NCBI GenBank assembly: GCA_032718565.1
Contig: JAVGVS010000025.1
Location: forward strand, 276,513-340,512
Source of the DNA: Distichodus sexfasciatus
Taxonomy: Eukaryota > Chordata > Actinopteri > Characiformes > Distichodontidae
DNA: 64,000 nt
Direction of reading: 5' to 3'
Of the stretch, positions 1-11,990 are shown one piece after another. Position 1 is the stretch's first letter; every line of letters starts with the position of its first letter. The translations under genes and the position numbers were made by a program. The notes under the pieces were generated by a model that saw nothing but the letters and a program-made list of their open reading frames with translations, searched no databases and was not told the DNA's origin.

Positions 1-120
1 CTAATTTATATAGGGCTTTTCTCACACCCAGTGCAGTTTATACTTGAGAATTGGGCTCAACAAACATCCTGGGCAACAGCGGCAGTCATTTTTACATTCT
101 TCCAGAAGCTGAAAGCCCTG

Positions 121-268
121 GGGCTATCAACTCACATTCAAAGACACATTGAGAAACCCACAACCATCTATACACACAAACACATACACTCTCACACCTA
201 GGGAAACTTTAGGAGGGCCAAACCTGGAGATTGAACCAGCTATCCATTGTGCCACGGTGCCATCCAAA
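121..268 (-). mobile_element. Degenerate SINE-B-like fragment
   Basis: Read on the minus strand this begins with a tRNA-like head (GGCACAATGGATAGC, then GGTTCAATCTCC in the box B position). The body matches other copies here (CCTAAAGTTTCCCTAGGTGTGAGAG). It lacks the AATG tail and is old. Its relation to the full-length SINE-B copies is by eye. Confidence 0.55.
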
Positions 269-401
269 AGTATAAACCAGGTTGACTGACATAAGTTTAA
301 GTTGGTAAGGGTTTTGAAACATTTTTCATGTGTAGCTATCGTTTTTTTTCTGTTAGAGATTAATTTATGCAACGACTATAAAATTGTATTATGTTGCTTC
401 T

Positions 402-600
402 GGATGGTCTGAAAGTCAAGCAGCAAACAGTGCCACACAAGCAAATGTGACCTCTGCATTTGCAGAGTCCGCAGAACAGTGCTTGGGGAATGGTACCTTG
501 CTCTTGAGTACCTCAAAGGTACCTTTAACTGCTCGGGATTTGAACTGCCGACTCCCTGATCACAGTGCAAAAAGCCCTAACTGTTACGCTTACTAAGCAA
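402..600 (-). mobile_element. SINE-A copy (tRNA-headed)
   Basis: On the minus strand: box A-like AAGCGTAACAGTTAGG, box B-like CAGTTCAAATCCC, then the family body with AAAGGTACC, GAGGTACTCAAGAGCAAGG and GCAGAGGTCACATTTG. SINE-A is the commonest family in the window; the better copies at 13231 and 16135 have box A TAGCGTAATGG and box B GGTTCGAATCC, as expected for internal Pol III promoters. This copy abuts SINE-C at 600. Confidence 0.8.
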
Positions 601-783
601 GGTTGGTGACAGCATAGTGTAGGATGCCCGCCTGTGTTTAAATCCCAACACCAGCACTACACTACCTCGGGCCCCTGAGCAAACCCATGCTTCCAAGTTG
701 CTCTAGGAGACCTTTTAATATCCCTGAAATTAGGAAATCAAAAAATCGCTCTGGATAAGAGTGTTTGCTAAATGCCATAAGGT
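600..783 (+). mobile_element. SINE-C copy (tRNA head, L2-like tail)
   Basis: It starts with a decayed tRNA-like head (GTGACAGCATAGTGTAGG, then GTTTAAATCCCAAC). It runs through a CCCTGAGCAAACCC / AAGTTGCTCTAGG body and ends in CTCTGGATAAGAGTGTTTGC and TAAATGCC. That tail is typical of fish V-SINE-like families whose 3' end is recognised by an L2/CR1-type LINE. The head-to-tail junction with SINE-A at 600 looks like independent insertion. Confidence 0.75.
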
Positions 784-1240
784 TAACTCAGTGTATCCTT
801 TGCTGTCATGCATTTCCTAAATTCTTTCTCGTTCTCATGAAGCTCGATTCAATCCTCTCCAGAAGAGTTTGTTTTTTTGACGATCACAACGGGCGCTGGA
901 GAGTTTGTTCCCTCCTGCCCGCCTTCCTGCGAGTCTTATTACAGCCTCAATTATTCAACCGCCAGCTGTGCAAAAAATGTCAGCTATTGAGCTTTCAGTT
1001 AATTTCGCGGTCAGACTTCCATTATGGATGGATTCTGCTGTTACCTGTGGCTGCACGCAAAGCGTTGAGGTGAAGGAGGACTCAGTTCGCCCCGGACGCT
1101 AAGCACGGCGAAGCATCTTACAGGGCATGAAACACGAAAGTATTAAGCCTTCAGATTTTCGCCATGGGTGAAAATTATACAGCTTTAGTTGAAACCTTGC
1201 ATTTGAATATGTCAGGCACCAACTGTGCCGATATTTCAAC
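784..1240. other. Non-repetitive block, CNE candidate near 880-1160
   Basis: No coding potential is recognised. About 880-1160 has balanced base composition, no similarity to any other part of the window, and clustered AT-rich homeodomain-like and E-box-like words (CAGCTGTG, TCAATTATTC, CAGTTAATTTC). This resembles teleost conserved non-coding elements, but only an alignment could show conservation. Confidence 0.25.
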
Positions 1241-2790
1241 TATTTTTAGATCAGCCTAAGTTTCTTTCTGCTTAATCGCGGCGCCGTGCATTTGTAGCAT
1301 ACATGGGGTAACAAGCACTGATTAACCCCTCACGACCAGCTCCCGATCGGCAATCGTATGGTCGGATGAAAATCAAACCTGTTTAGAAATCTGGCCGCCC
1401 GCGAGGGTATCACACTGTTGAAGCAGAGCTACGCGTGATTACCGGGTTTTCATTGCACAGAACACAGAACTGGAAGTGAAATGCAGCAGACTACTGAGTA
1501 CAAACATCGTGACGCAGCGTGTAGTTGGACTGAAGTATTGGAGGCTCGACTTTACAGTTCCGGGTACGGGAGTCTGACGTGTCGTGTAGTGTGAGCAGTC
1601 AGGTCGCATCCAAGCATTGTGTGTATAGTATAGTGTGCTATAAACTGTGGAACCTTGGCTTAACACATGTAAATTTAGACGCATAGTTTGAAATCCAAAG
1701 GTTTACTTAAATGATTGAAAGAATTGTAGTGTATGCCCAGCCTTAGACTCTTTACACAATTTTTGAACTGTACATCAACTCTCTGGATTAAAAAACTGCA
1801 TTTTTTTCAATCGCATGTTGCCTACCTCCTACTATTCCTCACTTGATGCTGCTGTGATGTTCCCTGCCCAGCTGTAATTATGTCCTATATTGATTATTTT
1901 AATTTTTTTGTTTTTTCTTGGTCTCCAGCAAAATCCAGTCAAAAAACACAAGAGTATTGCATGATTCACTTTCTGCTGCTGGAGTCCTCACCCACGCTAA
2001 ACAACCCACTCACATCAGCATTGTTCACTCCCAGCTGCATTTTACTCTTTATTTTCCAAAACACTATGGTCTTTTCACCTTACATTTCAGAAAACTGGTA
2101 ACCATTCAAGTCAAATTATAAGCATATATACATTGACTATAAAATATGAAAACTCTAAACTAGAGGTAGAAAAAAGACCGTACCTAGATACATGCGAATT
2201 TAAACCATGATTTTGGTATTAAATGTGCTTTTAATCTGTAGGCTGTTGAAAATTCTAAATGTTTATTAAAAAATAAATAGTATTTTTATGGTGTCCCAGT
2301 CAACTTCGTGACTAGGTTCGATATATTATGTGCACTAAATAAATGAAAATAATAAAATAACGTAATTATTACTATACCACTGAATAATTGCAGGGTATGT
2401 AAATAATAAATAATAATAAAATAAAGCATTGAATGTTTCACTAAATTGCTAATTAGTAATGTGCAATTATTGTAGAAGACCACTTTGTGCAACTGTGCTT
2501 GGACCCCTAATTGCTAATAATACACACACAATAATACTACACACACACAGTATGCATGGTGGCACAGATATGGAAGTTATGTGCGTTGCTCACCGAAGGT
2601 TGTTCCCCACCTCATGCTCAGACACATTCTTTTCTTCTTCTTCTTATTGTTACATATTATTATACATATATTATTATTATTACATATTATTATTACAACC
2701 TCAAGAAGCAATTAGAGGGGCCACACAGAAGCAAAAGTCAGAGATTGTCTCTTGGTACACTCAGCCGTGATCTGTCCCTCTTTCTACCTC
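1241..2790. other. Intergenic, no recognised gene
   Basis: 1260-1690 is GC-richer (CACGACCAGCTCCCGATCGG, TACGCGTGATTACCGGG) and could be an old MITE, but I could not find paired termini. 1700-2460 is AT-rich unique sequence. 2636-2700 holds an imperfect CTT then ATT microsatellite. Confidence 0.3.
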
Positions 2791-3160
2791 CCTTTGTGCT
2801 TAATTTCTCCAGCATGTAGCAAACTCCAAAGCCTAACGGCTCCACAACATCAGCCGGATCCCTCGCTCGACACTCGCCCCTGCGCTCCCCTCTTCCAGTA
2901 TTCTTCCCTCACTTCCTCCCTCCCTCCTCAAGGCTCTGTCAGAAGCCAATTAGGGCTTCCTGCAGCAGTGTAGCTGAGTGCTTGTGAACCGATGTGGAGA
3001 AAAGCCACCCAGACTGCAGGGCCAGCAGGCTAAGCCCTGGCTGATAGCATTGCGATGGCCAGCGCCAAGTTGTCGCCATGAACATGACGGAGATTAATTC
3101 CGCGGAGGCGGACCATCCATCACATGAACGAGTACTGGGAGTGAGGACTGACTAGAGAGC
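2791..3160. other. CNE candidate
   Basis: A repeat-free block with mixed composition (GAAGCCAATTAGGGCTTCC, GCTGATAGCATTGCGATGG, GGAGATTAATTCCGCGG). It has no long open frame. It resembles vertebrate conserved non-coding DNA near developmental genes; this is inference from sequence texture only. Confidence 0.3.
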
Positions 3161-3542
3161 GTTGTGAAACGTAAAGCGACTTGACTTGACTCGACCCAGT
3201 TTGGGAAGAACCCAAGAAGGCCCTGCTCCAGATAAGATGTCGTCTCAACACCTGAAGGAGAACAATCATGGTTTTAATAGCTTGCCACTAAGATTAGCCT
3301 CTCATAAGCCTGCAGACATGAGTGGATAATAGAGAATGGCAGAATTAATTTTGGGGTAAAGTTTGGAAGGGGTCATTTCCCTGTCATCAAAATATAGTGA
3401 AATACTGTGGATCTGAGGCCCAAAAGAGACTGTGAGCAAAGCAGGAAGAATGAATACTTATGACTACGTATTCAGGAAAAAAAATATGATTCCTGTGTGG
3501 TGAAAAATGTCAAAAGAAGAAATAAAGTTAAAATTATAAAAG
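3161..3542. other. No feature seen
   Basis: Unique AT-rich sequence. AAACGTAAAGCGACTTGACT near 3170 could be a relic of an L2-type 3' end. Confidence 0.3.
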
Positions 3543-3632
3543 CAGTGCTTGGGTACATTACCTTGCTCAGTGGTACCTTTACTGGTCCGGGATTCGAACC
3601 CGGTGTGAACTCCCTAACCGTTATGCTAAAAA
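3543..3632 (-). mobile_element. SINE-A 5' fragment
   Basis: The minus strand reads TTAGCATAACGGTTAGGGAG, then GGTTCGAATCCCGGACC (box B), AGTAAAGGTACCACTGAGC and AAGCACTGC. Only the promoter-bearing 5' half is present. Confidence 0.7.
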
Positions 3633-4180
3633 CTAATTTTTACAGAATTTCATAATTAGAGTTTCCAAAGTAAGATCCAGATTAAGATCCCCAGACTCAG
3701 ACCAGTCCACTGCACTCCAAAGCTACCCAAAATAATAAACTAATAACACAATTACAGTAAATAAAAGGATATTTTCAAATTATATTTCTTGCGCAAAATC
3801 TTTCTACATATATTCATGTGGCTGACGCTTTAGTCAAAAGCATCTGTTACTCGGCCAGGAGCATCTTACGGTCAAGAGCCTAATGGAGGTGAAATAAAGA
3901 TAGTCACTATGTAAGTCTTGACCTGCAAATCCCTCTTGATTTAGCCAAGTAACCTGTTTTGACAGTGAAGCCCCATATAACGCCAACTTCAAACACATCT
4001 GTGTAAACATAGGTTTGATACTGATTTTAACAGATGAATCAAGAGCAAGCCCAAGGTACATGGTAAAATTTGTCATAATGTAATTTGATATTTTAATTCA
4101 AGAAGGTAGATTTAGAAATAATGTAATGTAGAGGAACTAACTTTTCATGGTGGCAGTAATGACCTAAAACTAAACTAAAA
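3633..4180. other. No feature seen
   Basis: AT-rich unique sequence. The short frame at 3834-4076 on the minus strand resembles nothing I recognise. Confidence 0.3.
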
Positions 4181-4482
4181 CTGCCTGATCCCTATCGGGG
4201 TCGCGGGGAGCTATGGGCGCAAGGCAGGGACCAACCCTGGGCGGGCACCAACACACCGCAGGGCATACTCAATCACACTCATTCACACCTTACAGGGCCA
4301 ATTTAGAGTCACCCATTAACCTATATTCCATGCCTTTAGACTGTGGGAGGAAACCAGAGCACCCGGAGAAAACCCACGCAAACTCCAAGCATGTAAACTC
4401 CACACGGAAAGGCCCAACGACAGACACGGGGATTGAACCTTCTCACTGTGAGGCGGCAGCACTAACCGCTGCGCCGCCCTGG
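4181..4482 (-). mobile_element. SINE-B, near full length
   Basis: On the minus strand: head GGGCGGCGCAGCGGTTAGTG, CCTCACAGTGAGAAGGTTC, then GTTTTCTCCGGGTGCTCTGG, AGGTTAATGGGTGACTC, GTGTGAATGAGTG and the 3' segment CGCGACCCCGATAGGGATC. The AATGAATG tail is missing. SINE-B copies here are 300-330 bp. Confidence 0.85.
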
Positions 4483-5236
4483 AGAGTCCTCAAACAAATC
4501 CAAGTCTAAATTACAGAGCAAAGGCACAGTTATGAACACAAACACGCAGTCAGGTTTCCAGAAAATCAAGGGGTTGTTCTTCGTACGTGGATTCCCGTTT
4601 AGCAGAATTAAACTGTTTACGATTCTTTGAAAATTTTGTTGGATGTGTCATCATAGCAACAAATCAAGCAGCAAATAAAGCATCTGCTATTTATAAAATG
4701 AAAAAGAAAAGTGAAAAGTGGTAAAAAATCTGTGGAGTGCTTTTGCCTAGTAACATACACAATGGGGCTTCATCCACATCAAAAGAGTAGTTTTCTACTC
4801 AGTTTTGCTTAATGTTAATATTAACAGCATCCTACACTCCTGCTAATTGCAAGATTATTTGTGTTAGGAAAATAGTAAGGGAAAAAACATGACTATCAGA
4901 TATTCTTAGGTCACTAATTAGAGCTCATTCTAGTGTAATTCTAGTAATTACCTGCTCTATGAGAGTGAAAACTAAAGCCATGTATACACCCACACAGTCA
5001 AGTTTCTGCAGCGGATGAGATATGGCAGTGTTAGTAGAAGTGCAGACTAGTGCTGAATGTAATATTTAGCAGCTCTTAAGAGCATATAAGAGTGAAAAAG
5101 CAGAGCTATTACCCAAATCCAGATCCAAATTTTGAGTAGTGACATATTATATTATATCATGACTGAGATATTAAGTACTAAGTGTACAAGACTGAGAGTA
5201 CCAATATATATCTAGAGATATGATGTGTAGCATATA
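4483..5236. other. No feature seen
   Basis: AT-rich unique sequence between a SINE-B and a Tc1-type element. No paired termini, long frame or tandem repeat is visible. Confidence 0.3.
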
Positions 5237-5385
5237 CACTCACTGGCCACTTTATTAGGTACACCTTGCTAGTACCGGGTTGGACCCCTTTTGCCTTCAG
5301 GACTGCCTTAATTCTTTATGGCATATATTCAACAAGGTTTTGGAAACATTCCTCAGAGATTTTAGTCCAAACTGACGTGATAGCA

Positions 5386-6723
5386 TCACACAGTTGCTGC
5401 TGATTTGTTGGATGCACATCCATGATGTAAATCTCTCTTTCCACCACATCTCAAAGGTGCTCTATTCAATTGAGATCTGGTGACTGTGAAGGGTAATTGG
5501 CATACAGTGTACTCATTGTCATGTTCAAGAAACCAGTTTGAGATGAAATGTGCTTTGTGACATGGTGCATTATTCTGCTGGAAGTTAGCCATCAGAAGAT
5601 GGTTACACTGTGGTTGTAAAGGGATGGGCATGGTCAGCAACAGGGCTGGACTGGGACAAAAAATCGGCCTGGGCATTTTGAACTGAGACCGGCCCATCAG
5701 GTATTGATGGAAAGACAATGAAGCCCGTTATTCTATATAGTAGGCTACTTACTTAGTGTAAACCAAAAGGCTGCTTGGTCTAGTTGATTAGAAATTAGGC
5801 CAGAGAGGAATTAGCGAATTTAGTGATATTTTCACCCAAACTTGATTCATATCTACCTCCCGTTAGACTGCAGTTCATCACTTCTTACCTGAAGTTCAGA
5901 TTCCTCTCCACTGGCACCGGCTGCGGGTCTCTCCTCCTCCTGCCTCCCCTTCCCCTTATCCACCTGGTGATGCTGTTGTGGAGGAGGAGGAAGCTCCGCC
6001 ATTGCCACCGCAAAACATTTGTGTTATTTTAACATATTTGGCAGCATCTGCCTGAAGGACCTCCCTTTTTTATTCTAATTTTTTTCGTGCCTCCTTTTCA
6101 TTTCTTGCCAGTCTCCATTTCGCTGATCTCGTCTCTCGCTGTATGAGATTGACAGCCAAGGCCCAATAGGGAGGGGGCCTCGGCCCTGGGCTGTAATTGG
6201 TGCAGCCCACAATCAATCATGTCTAATGGGCCAATCTACCAGTTTTGTGTACCAATAGGTATAATGACTAATACCATCCATCACTAGTACCACTAGTTAG
6301 ACTTGGCCGGCCCATAATTACTATCGACCCGGCCTGGTATGCCCGATGGCCAGTCCAGGGTTGGTCAGGAACAATACTCAGGTAGACTGTGGCGTTTAAG
6401 GTTTGACATGTTGTGCGTTCATAGAAGGTATTCTGCATACCTTCTGCATACCATATGGTTATTTGATCTACTGTTGCTTTTCTATCATCTTGAACCAGTC
6501 TGCTCATTCTCCTCTGACCTCTCACATCAACAAGACATTTCATTTTCAACTGCTGCTCACTGAATATTTTCTCTTTTTGGAGAAAACACTAAAGAGAAAC
6601 TCTAGAGATGGTTATGTGTAAAAATACCAGCAAATCAGCAGTTTCTGAAATACTCAGACCAGCCCTTCTGGCACCAACAACCATGCCACATTCAAAGTCA
6701 CTTAAATCTCCTTTCTTCCCCAT
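5386..6723 (-). pseudogene. Tc1-type transposase relic
   Basis: The minus-strand start at 6723 gives an N-terminus of the Tc1 type (GKKGDLSDFECG). At 6549-6400 lies the second helix-turn-helix region (KCLVDVRGQRRMSRLV, then DRKATVDQIT). The catalytic C-terminal part reappears at 5610-5390 with NNAPCHKAHFISNWFLEHDN. Tc1 transposases of this kind normally have DNAPCHKA here, so the second catalytic aspartate appears changed to asparagine. Roughly the central third of a ~340-residue protein is deleted, frameshifts follow the catalytic segment, and the MITE at 5641-6363 splits the rest. It cannot be active. Confidence 0.85.
5641..6363 (+). mobile_element. Non-autonomous hAT element (723 bp) inserted in Tc1
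   Basis: It begins CAGGGCTGGACTGGG and ends CCAGTCCAGGGTTG, imperfect inverted termini of hAT style. It is flanked by GTCAGCAA (5633-5640) and GTCAGGAA (6364-6371), an 8-bp target duplication with one change. Removing it and one duplication restores the Tc1 reading GGTCAGCAACAATACTCAGG. No transposase frame is present, so this is a MITE-like passenger. Confidence 0.85.
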
Positions 6724-6840
6724 TCTGATGCTCGGTTTGATCTTCAGCAACTTGTCTTCACCACATCTAGATGCTTAAAAACATTGAGTTGCTGCCATGT
6801 GATTGGCTGATTAGCTATTTGTGTTAACAAGCAATTGAAT

Positions 6841-6980
6841 GGGTGCTCCACCTTTGTCCCACTGTCCAAAGGCGTGCTGATAGGTGTGAACATGGGCGGC
6901 ATGCTCCACCTCATACCCATAGTCCTGGGGTCCCCACGACCCCAACAGGGATTAAGCGGTTCATATAATGAATGAATGAG
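6841..6980 (+). mobile_element. SINE-B 3' fragment
   Basis: It contains GGGTGCTCC, CCACTGTCCAAAGG, GGTGTGAAC and the 3' signature CGACCCCAACAGGGATTAAG, then a TCATATAATGAATGAATG tail. It is 5'-truncated, as expected of LINE-driven retroposition, and joins the truncated right side of the Tc1 element. Confidence 0.8.
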
Positions 6981-7187
6981 TGTATTTAAAAGTGTGTATT
7001 CAGCTTTTGATATGTACATCTTAAAATACAGCGCTTCATTTTATAAATGTGATTGGTCCTGTGTACATACATGAACAACTATTAGCCCAAATTAAAATGA
7101 GACTACTGTAAGTGCAAAGAAAGTTTAAAAGGTTATAATAAAAATCTCAGAAAGAGACTGGTAAAGTTCTAAGTACGGTTCTTAGTG

Positions 7188-7380
7188 CTGGTGGCCTAGT
7201 GTTTAGGACACTCGATAGTAGAGCAAGAAGTCGTAGGTTTAAATCCTACCTCCATCACCATCATCCACCATCATTGGGTGATTGAGCAAGTCACCCTAAC
7301 TCTAATTTGATCTCAGGGATCCCTCAAATTAGGAAATGGAAGTTAGCTCTGGATATAAGCGTCTGCTAAATGGTGGAAAT
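7188..7380 (+). mobile_element. SINE-C copy
   Basis: Head GGTGGCCTAGTGTTTAGGAC, box B-like GTTTAAATCCTACC, body CATTGGGTGATTGAGCAAG, and tail CTCTGGATATAAGCGTCTGC with TAAATG. Nearly full length. Confidence 0.8.
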
Positions 7381-7495
7381 GCAACAAAGACTCAACATAA
7401 GCCAAACTCAAATTATGTAGTCTTAAAATCAAGACAAAGAGATCAAGACACGAGCTTGGTCATTACTCAGTATTTGATAAAGTGACCGTGCAGTT

Positions 7496-7588
7496 GCATT
7501 TAAGGCCTGTGTCCACCAAACACATTTTTTGTGCTGAGAGCAGACAAAACCTCACTTCTAGAGTGTTTTCTCTGTGCTTGTTGGTGCT
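7496..7588 (+). repeat. Interspersed repeat end, inverted copy at 41147-41250
   Basis: TTAAGGCCTGTGTCCACC, then AAACCTCACTTCTAGAG, is found in reverse complement at 41250-41147. It looks like the terminal part of a DNA element family, but the opposite end was not found here. Confidence 0.55.
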
Positions 7589-7689
7589 AAATTACAAAAA
7601 GCATCATCAGGCACTGCCATGTTCATTCCTATTTCATATAAACACTCTAGTGTGTTTCTTTGAGATCAGTAGTTTAGCCAACATGAAAG

Positions 7690-7886
7690 AGAGCCAGGAC
7701 GGTAGAGGTACCACTGAGGTACTCATGAGCAAGGTACCATCCCCAAACACTGCTCACCTGGCGTTATTCATGTTAGCTTCCTGCTGCTCCTTCATGGATG
7801 GGTCAAATGCAGAGGTCACATTTGGCTGCGGTGCACTGTGTGTGTGGTGTGTTCACAATGACAAATAATCACTCACTTTCACTTTT
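7690..7886 (+). mobile_element. SINE-A, 5'-truncated
   Basis: It starts just after the box B region (GTAGAGGTACCACTGAGG) and runs through ACTCATGAGCAAGGTACC, GATGGGTCAAATGCAGAGG and TTCACAATGACAAATAATC to the ACTCACTTTCACTT 3' end. The tRNA-like head is missing. Confidence 0.85.
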
Positions 7887-8968
<1,082 letters not shown>

Positions 8969-9984
8969 TCAAACCACGTTAGACTCACAGCTTCTAATAA
9001 TAAGCTAGCTGTTGCCTGTCTGTCAGTGAGAACCAACACATCACTGAATTTCAACAACTTAGTTATCAATAATGTGTCTATCAATGGCTGTGACGGAAGT
9101 AACTATTCTTAAGTAATGTTTAAGTAAAACTATTAATACTACAAACTTAACAACACAATTAAAATATAACCTTAACATGTAAAATGTTTACAGGCAACAG
9201 TGCATTAGTTTGCTAAAGAGCTCATGTGGAGGCTAGTTCACCCACCTCGTGTAATTCCAAAAACAGTTTACCTAAGACTCAAACAGCCTTCACATCACTC
9301 TAGATAGCGCTAGCAGCTGTTTACACAAAGTTGATCAAAAGAACGCAACTTACCTCTCCTTTAAGCAAAAAGATTCTCTTCTCGTTGAGATGCCATCTGT
9401 TTTATGATGATGTGTTATCTACCAGTTTTCATCAGAAATCGGCAGCCTGAACAACATAAAGCATGTATGGCTAACTTCTGCACACACACTAGAATAAACC
9501 TAAAAACTGAAGCATAGAAAAACACCTCAAATTATCTGATGGCTGTAAGGGTTAAGGGGAAAATCTTGTGTTCTTAAATCTTGAATCTACACACACACAC
9601 TCACCTACACTGTCATCGTCTTTCCGAAGCTGATGTGGATGGATTCAGGCTATCAGACAGCAGTTAGGGCAGAAGGTTTCTAATCAACTGTATCTGAGTC
9701 TCGCCTCCCCACAGAATTAAGTTAAGAGCGTGTGAAACCATCTCTAGCTGCTTAATGGATTCTCACACATCACGTCTCTAGAGCCAAGAAAATGGAAAAG
9801 GCCACGTGGAATACTGCATTGCATTAACTTAAAAGAATGCTTTTGGTCACTCAAGAGAAGGTTTGAATTAACAAGTTTATGAGCATGTGCAGATAGCAGT
9901 GGACCAAGTGTACGACTACACTACTTGAGTCAAAGTACGGATACTTCTGGTCAAATACTACATTTGCATGTACGGTATTTAGCA
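8969..9984. other. Mostly unique; short repeat at 9443-9570
   Basis: 9443-9570 (AACATAAAGCATGTATGGC, then TAACTTCTGCACACAC) recurs at 32774-32900 in the same orientation with about 85% identity by eye. A short AC run is at 9590. The rest shows nothing recognisable. Confidence 0.5.
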
Positions 9985-10318
9985 GGCAGTGGCACGGTGG
10001 TGCAGTGGTTAGCACTGCCACCTCACAGTAAGAAGGTTCCAGGTTCGAGCACTAGGTCCTGGGTTCGTGTGGGTTTCCTCTGGGTGCTCCGGTTTCCTCC
10101 CACAGTCCAAAAGCATGAAATATAGGTTAATAGGTTACTCTAAATTGGCCTCCTAAGGTGTGAATGGTAGGATGTTTGCGTGAGTGTGTGTGCATTGCAG
10201 TGTGTTGGCGCCTGCCCAGGGTTGTTCCCTGCCTTGTGCCTGTAAGTTCCCGGGCTCCAGTTCCCCCGCGACCCCAGTTGGGATTAAGCGATTCAAATAA
10301 TAAATGGATGAATGGATG
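9985..10318 (+). mobile_element. SINE-B, full length with tail
   Basis: Head GGCACGGTGGTGCAGTGG with TTAGCACTGCCACCTCAC, box B-like AGGTTCGAGCAC, then TGGGTGCTCCGGTTTCCTCC, GTGTGTTGGCGCCTGCCCAG, CGACCCCAGTTGGGATTAAG and an AATAAATGGATGAATGG tail. This is one of the best copies of the family. Confidence 0.9.
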
Positions 10319-10433
10319 GCATTTAGCAGACGCTGTTATCCAGAGCAATTTCAGTATCCTAATTCCAGGGACAGTTTCCCTTGAGCAAACTGGGGTTAAG
10401 GGTCTTAATCAATGACTCAATGATGGTAGTGCC
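10319..10433 (-). mobile_element. SINE-C 3' fragment
   Basis: CATTTAGCAGACGCTGTTAT, then CCAGAGCAATTTC, is the reverse complement of the L2-like SINE-C tail, followed by the body (GGGACAGTTTCCCTTGAGC, GGGTTAAGGGTCTTAATC). It abuts the tail of the preceding SINE-B. Confidence 0.75.
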
Positions 10434-11417
10434 AGAACCCTAAAGTTGGTATAGAAGAAAAAACCTTGTTAAATCTGCTACAAAGCCTATAGAAACACAA
10501 GACACAAGTCATTTTCCTTATTTAATGACTTTTATTTAACCAACTCAGCCTGCACCTATATATATATAGATGTGCTGTGATCACTAACCAAAACAGCCCC
10601 CCAAACAGGTTTACTGATAAACTGCTGGTGATGCGAGTCGCAAGGCGAGTCATCTAATTATCTGAAAACAGAGTGAACAAAGTATGGGACAGCATTTGCA
10701 TTAATGATTATGGATCTCCAATCAGCTCAGTGTCGGGCCTTAGCTATTAGGTAGAAAACCATGCATCGTTGGAATTCTGCCGTATTCACTATTGACCAGC
10801 GCTGCTCGGGATCCGTTCTTACAAGCTTTAAAAAAATACATCAATCTGGCAACTTTCCATGTGAATCAAGGCTTAATTGATGGCAGTCATTTGTAGTTGC
10901 TCGGACGCGAGTGATAAAGGAGCTCAAATCGTGTTAATGCGATCACTAAAGAAGAAATTTAGATCAGAAACCATGACGAACGCCTGGTTTGTTCGGCGTT
11001 GGGCCGAGTGACAGGGTTTCAGGCTCTGGTTCCAAACTTGCACCACGGGGAAGGAAACCAGAGTAAACCTACAACTGTAATACAAGCAAAAATTAACATG
11101 AACATAAACAAGCAAGCCCCAATGTAGAGGGAAGTTCAGAGCCCAGCATGAAGCTAACATAATATTTGCTTGGCGCCTGGCCGGGTCGTGGTCCGTCATC
11201 TCCCGTGTCCTCGCTGCAGGACACGTGTGTATTCAACGTTCACGTCTCAGGACATGTGTGTTCTTTTGGCTTTAAGGAATCTGGCACATTCAACTGGACC
11301 ATCGCATTGCCTCGTCCAAACTTTGAGCTCTTATTTTACCATGTGCCTTCGTCTGACCATACAGAGCCCATTTTTTGAGGAGAAAGGTTAAAAGCAAGAA
11401 GATTTTGTGTGATCATA
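10434..11417. other. CNE candidate at about 10690-10925; otherwise unique
   Basis: 10690-10925 is repeat-free with words such as TTAGCTATTAGG, AAGGCTTAATTGATGGCAG and GCGAGTGATAAAGGAGC, resembling a homeodomain-rich conserved element. A short TA run is at 10558. 10926-11417 shows no feature; its frames are short and unfamiliar. Confidence 0.3.
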
Positions 11418-11990
11418 AGATATTTTGGTTTGCTCACAACACAACATATTTTTGCATGTTCAACAGATGTTTTGCATTGTGACAAAATATTTTAACAAGT
11501 TCAGAACATATTTTTGCATGCTTTCACATGCTCACGTCATATTGTTGCAAGACCATGAAATAGTTTTGCATGCTCACAAAATGTTTTCACATGCTGATGA
11601 GATGTTTGTCAGCTGCTCATTGCATATATTCAGAATTGATTTGCAATGGTTTTGTCGTATGTGAATTATATTTTTTAAATTCACAAAAGTATCTTTTCAC
11701 AAGGTTTTCAATAATATGTTTATGAATATGTTTATGCATATTTTTGAGAGTTCAAGAGATGTTTTCACATGCTCACAATATATTTTCGCTTGCTCACAAC
11801 ATCTTTTCATGTGGTATAAGATGTTTTTGCATTGACAAAGTTTTTGCGTTCTCACTAAATGTCTTCACACACATTTTTTTTGCGTGCTTCTGCGATATTT
11901 TCACATGCTCACTTAATGTCTTTGCATACTTACAACATATTTTCATATGCTCACAACATACATTTGTGTTTATATAAGATGTTTTGTCTT
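11418..11990 (+). repeat. Degenerate tandem array, ~23-bp unit
   Basis: Variants of a unit like ATATTTTCACATGCTCACAA recur many times over about 570 bp (for example 11751-11800 and 11890-11960), with diverged spacing. It is an old minisatellite. The open frames over it (11425-11664, 11744-11977) owe their length to the repeat. Confidence 0.8.

Larger units (their letters stand above)
5237..6840 (-). mobile_element. Tc1/mariner-type element, decayed, interrupted by a hAT MITE
   Basis: The left end CACTCACTGGCCACTTTATT next to TA is the well-known fish Tc1-like terminus that contains 'cactttattaggtacacc'. Internal sequence matches the transposase region read from the minus strand. The middle of the transposase is deleted (junction near 6390, GTGGCGTTTAAGG). 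The right terminus is absent: at about 6840 the sequence passes straight into a SINE-B fragment. A separate 723-bp element interrupts it at 5641-6363. Confidence 0.9.

Noticed and set aside
11418..11990. CRISPR-like or regularly spaced array
   Set aside because: Units are diverged and contiguous with no constant spacers, and the context is vertebrate.
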